From: an uncultured Acetobacteraceae bacterium
GTDB lineage: Bacteria; Pseudomonadota; Alphaproteobacteria; Acetobacterales; Acetobacteraceae
Reading direction: 5' to 3'
Assembly (NCBI GenBank): GCA_903918195.1
Contig: CAIXDS010000135.1
Span: forward strand, 1-38,836
DNA length: 38,836 nt
Below are positions 34,132 through 38,836 of this stretch, piece by piece. The notes under the pieces were generated by a model. The model saw nothing but the letters and a program-made list of their open reading frames with translations, did not search any database and was not told the origin of the DNA. The translations under genes were made by a program, and so were the position numbers. The stretch's first letter is position 1; the number at the start of each line of letters is the position of its first letter.

Positions 34132-34180
34132 TGGCGACCCCTACGGGGCTCGAACCCGTGTTACCAGCGTGAAAGGGCGG
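34132..34180 (-). other. tRNA-Glu 3' fragment, candidate attachment site
   Basis: The reverse strand reads CCGCCCTTTCACG, then GTAACACGGGTTCGAGCCC and CGTAGGGGTCGCCA: anticodon loop with TTC, T-arm, acceptor and CCA of a tRNA-Glu. The 5' acceptor and D-arm are absent and the anticodon stem is broken, so it is not a functional tRNA. It lies 138 bp from the integrase start. This is the classic remnant left where an element integrated into a tRNA 3' end; the intact tRNA-Glu should be at the far right end. Confidence 0.8.
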
Positions 34181-34318
34181 TAGAACGGAGCAACAGCGAA
34201 CAGCAACGAACAAGAAAAGCATTTCAAAATCAACAAGAATCAGAAACGCGAATGAGCTTGAACGGCGGCGGATGGGTGCGTATCCTTGGTAAGGTCCTTT
34301 GTAAGCCCGGACGCTCCC

Positions 34319-34930
34319 ATGCCCCGCACCGTCAACGATGCCCCTCTGACAACCCGCGCTGCCCGTGAACGGCTGGCGGCCCGGCATCAACCCTACTGGC
34401 GGGCGATCGAAGCCGGCGCCGCGGTTGGCTACCGCAAGGGCGCCATGGGCGGCGTATGGCTGGTGCGCGTGGCCGATCCGGCTGCCGGCGGCGGCTATCG
34501 GCAGTCAGCCCTTGGGCGGGCTGACGATGCGCTCAAGGCGGCCGGCACCGAAGTGCTGGACTTCCGGCAGGCCGAGGCGAAGGCGCGGGAATGGATCGCC
34601 CGGCACCATCGCATTGCGGCTGGCCTGGAACCGGAACCGACTGCCGCCCCTGCCGCGCCCTACATCGTTGCCGACGCAATCACCGACTATCTGGCCGACT
34701 ATGTGGCACGAGGCGGCAAGGCTCCGCATGAACTGCGCTATGCCATCAACGCCCACATTCTGCCGGCAGTAGGCGCGCTGCCGGTGGGCAGGCTGAGCCG
34801 CGAGAGGCTGAAAGCCTGGCATCGGGCAATCGCCGCCTCCCCTGCCCGCGTGCGCGCCAAGGCTGGCGAGCAACGGCATCGAAACACAGAGGGCGACCCC
34901 GAGGCGCTGCGGCGCCGCAGATCATCTTCT
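34319..34930 (+). pseudogene. Tyrosine integrase, N-terminal part (split by IS110)
   Basis: First 204 codons of a phage/island tyrosine recombinase (MPRTVNDAPLTTRAARERLA). It has the arm-binding region and the SAM-like core-binding domain (VADAITDYLADYVARGGKAP, INAHILPAVGALPVGRLSRE). The reading frame is cut after DPEALRRRRSSS at an IS110-family insertion; joining base 34930 to 36510 restores the frame into NKVLTILKAAL, giving a 453-residue integrase. The ATG at 34319 is preferred over an upstream TTG. It lies next to the tRNA-Glu fragment. Confidence 0.88.
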
Positions 34931-36173
34931 AAACAGAAACCGGCCCGGCGTGGGGTGTGAGCGCGCAGGAGAAGCCGAGCTTTTCGATCTGTCGTGCGAG
35001 GCGGTTGGCCTGATCCTCGGGTGATGCGCGGCGGAAGTGGCTGTCGCCTAGATCTTGATAGAATGTGCCGTCCCGCAGCATGTGATAGACGGCGGTGAGG
35101 ATCGAGGCGGCGACCGCACAGATCGCTTTTTTCGGTCCGCGGCGTTGGCGGAGGCGCTGGAACTGGGCCTGCAAGTAGCTGGCCTTCTTGCGGCTGGCCG
35201 CCCAGGCGCACTGCACCAGAGTAGTCTTCAGCCAGGGAGCGCCCTTGCGCAGCCGGGTAGAACGACGCTCGCCGGCGCTCTCGTCGTTGCGGGGGCAGAG
35301 GCCGGCCCACGAGATCAGGTGGCCGGCGGTCGGGAAGCGGCCCATGTCGATGCCGATCTCGGAGACGATGACCTGCGCCGTCAGGTCACTGACGCCCGGG
35401 ATGGTCCGCAATTGGTGGACTGCCTGGCGGAAAGGGCCGAGATCGCGGTCAACCTCCGCGTCGATCTCGGCGATGGCGGCATCGAGTGCGTCGACCTGTC
35501 GCAGATGCAGGCGCAGCAGGAAGCGATGCCGCTCGGTAACGCGCCCCCGCAGGGCGGCACGCAGCTTGTCCGGTGGCGCCTTGACGCCGCGCTGCACCAG
35601 GGCGAGCAGCCTGTCCGGATCGTCCTCGCCATCTATCAGCGCCTGCAGGATGGCGCGGCCGGAGACGCCCATGATCTGCGTCAGCACCGAGCCGAGCTTG
35701 AGATTGGCATCCTCCAGCGTCTTCTGGATGCGCTGCGCGTGGCTGGCCTGTTCGCGCACCAGCTGCTTGCGGGTACGCAACAGGGCGCGCATGTCCTGCG
35801 TCGGCGCCTCCGGCACGAAGCTCGCCCGGATCAGGCCATGCGCCAGCAGGTCTGCGAGCCAGGCGGCATCTGCCACATCGGTCTTGCGGCCCGGGACGTT
35901 CTTGATATGCGCCGCGTTGGCCAAGGTCAGCGCGAAGTCGCCGTCCGACAGCACGTGCCAGATTGGCTTCCAGTAGATGCCGGTCGCCTCCATCGCGACA
36001 TGGGTGCAACCGCGCTCGGCCAGCCATGCCGACAACGCCAACAGGCCCGGCGTGGTGGTATCGAATGTGCGAACGTCGGTTCTGGTTGTTCCGTCGCCTG
36101 CCAAACGTACGCAGGCGACCACCGTGTCCTTATGGACATCAAGCCCCGCGCAGCGCGGGTACAGAACTTCCAT
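34929..36173 (-). CDS. IS110-family transposase (DEDD recombinase)
   Basis: A 414-residue transposase. The N-terminal RuvC-like DEDD domain has D12 (CAGLDVHKD), E62 (AMEATGIYWKP), D99 and D102 (KTDVADAAWLADLL). A coiled-coil middle is followed by the Transposase_20 domain (LRTIPGVSDLTAQVIVSEIG, LISWAGLCPRNDESAGERRS) that carries the catalytic Ser in this family. The start MEVLYPRCAGLDVHKDT follows a GGAGGGGGAGG ribosome site. The stop codon TAG is completed by the two core bases outside the element, so the gene runs to the very end of the IS. Confidence 0.95.
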   Translation of the reverse strand: MEVLYPRCAGLDVHKDTVVACVRLAGDGTTRTDVRTFDTTTPGLLALSAWLAERGCTHVAMEATGIYWKPIWHVLSDGDFALTLANAAHIKNVPGRKTDVADAAWLADLLAHGLIRASFVPEAPTQDMRALLRTRKQLVREQASHAQRIQKTLEDANLKLGSVLTQIMGVSGRAILQALIDGEDDPDRLLALVQRGVKAPPDKLRAALRGRVTERHRFLLRLHLRQVDALDAAIAEIDAEVDRDLGPFRQAVHQLRTIPGVSDLTAQVIVSEIGIDMGRFPTAGHLISWAGLCPRNDESAGERRSTRLRKGAPWLKTTLVQCAWAASRKKASYLQAQFQRLRQRRGPKKAICAVAASILTAVYHMLRDGTFYQDLGDSHFRRASPEDQANRLARQIEKLGFSCALTPHAGPVSV

Positions 36174-36403
36174 CCTCCCCCTCCATCGGTTGCGCCGCCG
36201 ACGCAGGACACCCCTGGATCAAAGTCTAAACAACGCGCTCCCGAACCTTGCGGTCCCTGGCGCAATCGGGGGTGCTTCGGATGCCCCGGGTCCAACTAAT
36301 ACGCGGGCTCGCTCGCACCATAGAAGAAGCCGACCTCTCCGCCGACGACCGGCAGACACTGCCACAGGTTTCATTCTCGGTGGGTCGTCTTTCCGGTGCG
36401 GAA
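34931..36403 (-). mobile_element. IS110-family insertion sequence, 1473 bp
   Basis: Boundaries are inferred by restoring the integrase. Both ends are flanked by the dinucleotide CT (34929-34930 and 36404-36405); removing the element and one CT, plus the later MITE, gives AGATCATCTTCTAACAAGG, coding R-S-S-S-N-K, the normal integrase sequence. No terminal inverted repeats, as usual for IS110. The transposase (reverse strand) has a 230-bp upstream region and no downstream non-coding sequence, which is the layout of the IS110 subgroup rather than IS1111. Confidence 0.85.
36174..36403 (-). ncRNA. Candidate IS110 bridge RNA region
   Basis: IS110-subgroup elements encode a bridge RNA in the non-coding end upstream of the transposase. 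This 230-bp leader is the only non-coding part of the element. On the reverse strand it has successive hairpins: GGCAG-TGT-CTGCC, GCCG-GTCGT-CGGC, and a GGGG/CCCC stem around CATCCGAAGCA. It contains TGTTTAG, the same as the element's downstream end plus core, and TCTTCT, complementary to AGAAGA of the target. The RNA ends and the guide assignment are not determined here. Confidence 0.45.
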
Positions 36404-36407
36404 CTAA

Positions 36408-36508
36408 TACCAACCCGCGTAAAGGCCGACTAATCGGCCGGCAGCTACACCGTCGATTGGACTGACGTTTGGTGTCGGCCGATGAGTCCGACTTTTTGCG
36501 GATTGGTA
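36408..36508. mobile_element. 101-bp MITE-like element with terminal inverted repeats
   Basis: Ends TACCAACCCGC and (reverse complement of the right end) TACCAATCCGC begin about 36-bp imperfect inverted repeats that continue through ACTAATCGGCCGGC and ACTCATCGGCCGAC. It is flanked by TAA on both sides (36405-36407, 36509-36511), a probable target duplication. It inserted exactly at the right junction of the IS110 element, after that element. It has no coding capacity and would need a transposase in trans. Confidence 0.75.
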
Positions 36509-36509
36509 T

Positions 36510-37259
36510 AACAAGGTGCTGACGATCTTGAAGGCGGCGCTCAACCATGCGCGGGCCGAGGGCAAGGTGACCGGCCCGGCGGACGCCTGGGCAGCCGTCA
36601 AGCCGTTCCGTGAGGCCGACGCGCCCAAGGTGCGGTATCTGCTCGACGAGGAAATCACCCGGTTGGTGAACGCCTGCCCGGCCGACTTCCGCGATTTGGT
36701 GACTGGTGCGCTGCTGACCGGCTGCCGGTATGGCGAACTTGCCGGGATGAAGGCCGGTGATTTCGACCCCCAGGCCGGGAAGGTCACCATCGAACGCAGC
36801 AAGGCGGGCAAGCCGCGCCATGTTGCGTTGACCGATGAAGGCCGGACCTTCTTTGAACGGCTGGCGGCTGGCAGGGCAGGCGCGGCGCTGCTGTTCCATC
36901 GCGACGGGACGGTGAAACAGGCGACACGGGTAGCGCCGGCCGTGACTGCCCGCGTTGTCTGGGGCAAGTCAGATCAGTTCCGTTTCATCCGGGAGGCATA
37001 CGCCGCGGCGAAGATCACCCCCGCCATATCGTTCCATGAACTCCGCCACACCTACGCCGCGCGACTGGCAATGCGGGGCGTGCCTATGGGCGTAATCGCG
37101 GCGCAGTTGGGGCACGCCGACACGCGCATGACCGAACGACACTACGCCCACCTATCGCCGTCCTATGTGGCGGACACGGTGCGGCAATCGTTCGGGACAC
37201 TGGGCATCGTGGCCGAGACGAAGGTGCAACCGCTGCTGCCGAACGTCCGTGCCGGCTGA
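36510..37259 (+). pseudogene. Tyrosine integrase, C-terminal catalytic part (split by IS110)
   Basis: The remaining 249 codons of the integrase split at 34930. Catalytic residues are intact: Arg in TGCRYGEL, Lys in the beta-hairpin ERSKAGKPRHVAL, H-x-x-R in FHELRHTYAARL, His in LGHADTRMTERHY with the nucleophile Tyr in ERHYAHL. A GTG at 36516 could start a truncated catalytic domain of 247 residues, but without the arm- and core-binding domains it should not recombine normally. All active residues being intact suggests a recent disruption. Confidence 0.9.
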
Positions 37260-37408
37260 TCGACCGCAGCACCCGGCGGCGCCGGACAACGAGGCCGGGC
37301 CGCGGCGTTGATGCCTTGCGCCGGCCCTGACCCCGCACTTGGGGGGACTGACCGTAAACGAGGCAGGCACCAAGGTATTTTGGCCTCCTTATTTTTTAGT
37401 GCGCACCA

Positions 37409-37528
37409 ATGCTTGCTGCAATGCTTGCTGCATTTAAGGCATAATTCTTAGACGCAAAATCCATAAACTATTGATATAATTGGAAATAATGCTTGCTAGG
37501 CAGAAACTCATGCTCAGGAGATGCTTGC
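37409..37528 (+). repeat. Four ATGCTTGC direct repeats in an AT-rich region
   Basis: ATGCTTGC occurs at 37409, 37421, 37489 and 37521; the first two belong to a 12-bp tandem repeat AATGCTTGCTGC. The surrounding 37380-37600 is far more AT-rich than the rest of the window and contains a TATAAT at 37475-37480. It lies between the integrase and the excisionase gene. Candidate roles are integrase arm sites, excisionase/operator sites, or iterons of an element replication origin. Confidence 0.65.
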
Positions 37529-37623
37529 AATTTGTGCAATTTTACGTCAAACCAGACGCTTGTTACTGTAAAGGCAACGCTTCATTCTGCCGCCCGTATT
37601 CAACCGAACGTGGAGTCGTCAAC

Positions 37624-37833
37624 ATGAGCGAAGCAATTGCCCACACGGTCGCCGACGCTGTGAGGGTCTCCGGCCTTGGCCGGACGTCCCTGTATGAGTT
37701 GATCGGGGCAGGGAAGATCGAAGCGCGCAAGGCCGGCAACCGGACGCTGATCCCTGCGGCCAGCTTGCGCGCCTACATCACCAGCCTGCCGGCTGCGGAC
37801 ATCCGCACCGGCCAGCGCAAGACCGCCGCCTGA
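37624..37833 (+). CDS. AlpA/excisionase-like helix-turn-helix protein
   Basis: A 69-residue DNA-binding protein, MSEAIAHTVADAVRVSGLGR then TSLYELIGAGKIEARKAGNR and TLIPAASLRAYI. This is the MerR-like HTH_17 fold of excisionases and AlpA regulators: recognition helix after 'GLGRTSLYELI' and the K-x-G-x-R wing. The frame is open upstream to 37480, but the ATG at 37624 has GTGGAG at a suitable distance and fits the family length. It is between the integrase and a primase-like gene, the usual order in integrated elements. Confidence 0.88.
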   Translation: MSEAIAHTVADAVRVSGLGRTSLYELIGAGKIEARKAGNRTLIPAASLRAYITSLPAADIRTGQRKTAA

Positions 37834-37841
37834 AAATGAAA

Positions 37842-37867
37842 TCGCCCCCGCGGTGAAGCGAGGGCGA
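37842..37867 (+). terminator. Hairpin after the excisionase gene
   Basis: TCGCCC (37842-37847) pairs with GGGCGA (37862-37867) and, past one mismatch, CGC pairs with GCG around GGTGAA. It begins 9 bp after the excisionase stop. No T-run follows, so it is only a possible terminator. Confidence 0.35.
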
Positions 37868-37968
37868 CTGGTCGGTTAGGATAGAAGCTCGAGTGACACC
37901 GGCTTCCTATCCGAACCGACACGCCGCTTCAAGCTTTCCCGTGCGGGCAGTCCAGAAAGGACTCGCCC

Positions 37969-38670
37969 ATGCCCGCCTGGTCGGTTGCCGACCTCGCCGG
38001 ACGCCTCGGCCTGCATCGTACCAGGGGCGGCTTTCGCGGTGCCTGTCCGGCATGCGCCTATCACGATGCGTTTTCACTGCGCCCCGGAAAGGGCGACCGC
38101 CTTGGCCTGTTCTGCGCAAGCTGCGGCGACCGGGATGCGATTACGGACGCCGTGATGCGGGCCGTGGGTGGCGCCTGGACGCCGCCGGTTGCCGCAGCAG
38201 CGTCCGATGATGCAGCGGCCCGCCGGCGCAAGCAGGACGCCGCCCGGCGCCTATGGAGCGGTAGCGCCCCTGCGCCCGGGACCATTGTTGAAACCTACCT
38301 GTTGGCTGCCCGTTCCCTGCCCGGCCTGGCCGCATCGGCAACGCTGCGGTTTCGGGGCGACTGCCACCATCCCGGCGGCGGTTCGCTGCCGGCCATGGTC
38401 GCGCTGGTGCAGGATGTCACCGGCGCACCCATCGCAGCGCACCGGACGTTTCTGCTCCGCGACGGGAGCGGAAAGGCCAAGGCGGAGCCGCAGCGCGCGA
38501 CCCTCGGCTCGCCCTGGGGTGGTGCGGTGCGCCTGGACCCGATCGCCGAGCAGATCGTGGTGGGCGAGGGCATCGAAACCGCCGCCTCTGCCGGCCGGCT
38601 GCTGGGGCTGCCTGCCTGGGCTGCTATCTCCGCCCTCACTCATCCCCTCATTCCTGACTTGGAAGCCTGA
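37969..38670 (+). CDS. Zn-finger/Toprim primase-like protein, truncated by an insertion
   Basis: A 233-residue frame. The N-terminal CHC2-like zinc ribbon has C26, C29 and C49, C52 (ACPACAYHD...FCASCGDRDA). A DUF7146-like linker (WSGSAPAPGTIVETYLLAAR) and the start of a Toprim domain (IVVGEGIETAASAGRLLGLP, with the catalytic Glu in GEGIE) follow. The expected continuation after AWAAISA is replaced by LTHPLIPDLEA-stop, coded by an inverted-repeat insertion. RBS AAAGGA lies 7 bp before the ATG. Such proteins sit beside AlpA genes in mobile elements and may prime element replication. Confidence 0.82.
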   Translation: MPAWSVADLAGRLGLHRTRGGFRGACPACAYHDAFSLRPGKGDRLGLFCASCGDRDAITDAVMRAVGGAWTPPVAAAASDDAAARRRKQDAARRLWSGSAPAPGTIVETYLLAARSLPGLAASATLRFRGDCHHPGGGSLPAMVALVQDVTGAPIAAHRTFLLRDGSGKAKAEPQRATLGSPWGGAVRLDPIAEQIVVGEGIETAASAGRLLGLPAWAAISALTHPLIPDLEA

Positions 38671-38836
38671 CACCGGAGCTTCGGATGCGCGAACAGCGAC
38701 TCATCAACTGCTTCCGCGCATGCGAAAGCCGCGTGAACCTTGGTCGCGCCAAGCGCGACGATCAAAGCTGACATGGCAGTAAATCCGCGGGATCGTCCGT
38801 AACCTGTTGAAATCTGGCTTGGAAAAATGAGGGGAT
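38642..38836. mobile_element. Short inverted-repeat insertion interrupting the primase-like gene
   Basis: ATCCCCTCATT at 38642-38652 recurs as its exact reverse complement AATGAGGGGAT at 38826-38836, the last bases of the window. The left copy coincides with the point where the Toprim protein loses its family sequence. The roughly 190-bp interior has no recognisable gene (one 28-codon frame at 38684). This fits a MITE-like insertion; the right junction and target duplication lie at or past the window edge. Confidence 0.55.

Noticed and set aside
34132..34180. A functional tRNA-Glu gene
   Set aside because: The 5' acceptor strand and D-arm are missing and the anticodon stem does not pair, so it is only a 3' fragment.
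37409..37528. CRISPR-like array
   Set aside because: The repeats are only 8-12 bp with irregular spacing and no cas genes, so this is not CRISPR.

Overview
The window is GC-rich chromosomal DNA of an alphaproteobacterium. The tig-clpP-clpX order, the PQQ and lanthanide-methanol genes, and the protein style suggest a Rhodospirillales/Acetobacteraceae-like methylotroph; that placement is inference from gene content, not from a phylogenetic marker.

Region 1 (1-12.75 kb) is mostly housekeeping. It holds a reverse-strand tig, clpP, clpX block (clpX runs off the left edge), tRNA-Leu(UAG), pyrD with a HAD hydrolase, a YdjM-like membrane protein, YqgE, a peroxiredoxin, tag, a secreted protein of unknown function, dinB with a ROK sugar kinase, and a TonB-like protein.

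Region 2 (12.8-33.9 kb) is a nearly continuous methanol-to-CO2 module. It contains pqqABCDE for the cofactor PQQ and a c-type cytochrome with a small secreted partner. A formate dehydrogenase (NuoEF-fusion beta plus alpha subunit) shares an operon with a SoxYZ-like carrier. Next is xoxF-xoxG-xoxJ, whose XoxF carries the extra lanthanide-binding Asp. Three reverse-strand genes follow: an ABC-type binding protein, a beta-propeller and a conserved unknown. A forward operon then encodes parts of methylofuran and tetrahydromethanopterin synthesis: an MfnB-FolB fusion, MfnE, a DmrB-like flavoprotein and a DHPS-like protein. Methanol would be oxidised in the periplasm by XoxF (PQQ plus lanthanide) with electrons passing to XoxG. 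Formaldehyde would be handled on the C1 carriers made by the last operon, and formate oxidised to CO2 by the dehydrogenase. Fae, Mch, Fhc and MtdB are not in the window.

Region 3 (34.13 kb to the end) is the left edge of an integrated element. A 3' fragment of a tRNA-Glu gene is followed by a tyrosine integrase gene split by an IS110-family element, into whose junction a 101-bp MITE-like element has also inserted. After these come an AT-rich stretch with four ATGCTTGC repeats, an AlpA-like excisionase, and a Zn-finger/Toprim primase-like gene that is itself cut by a short inverted-repeat insertion reaching the window end. The IS110 junctions can be reconstructed to the base. Its 230-bp leader is where a bridge RNA would be expected.
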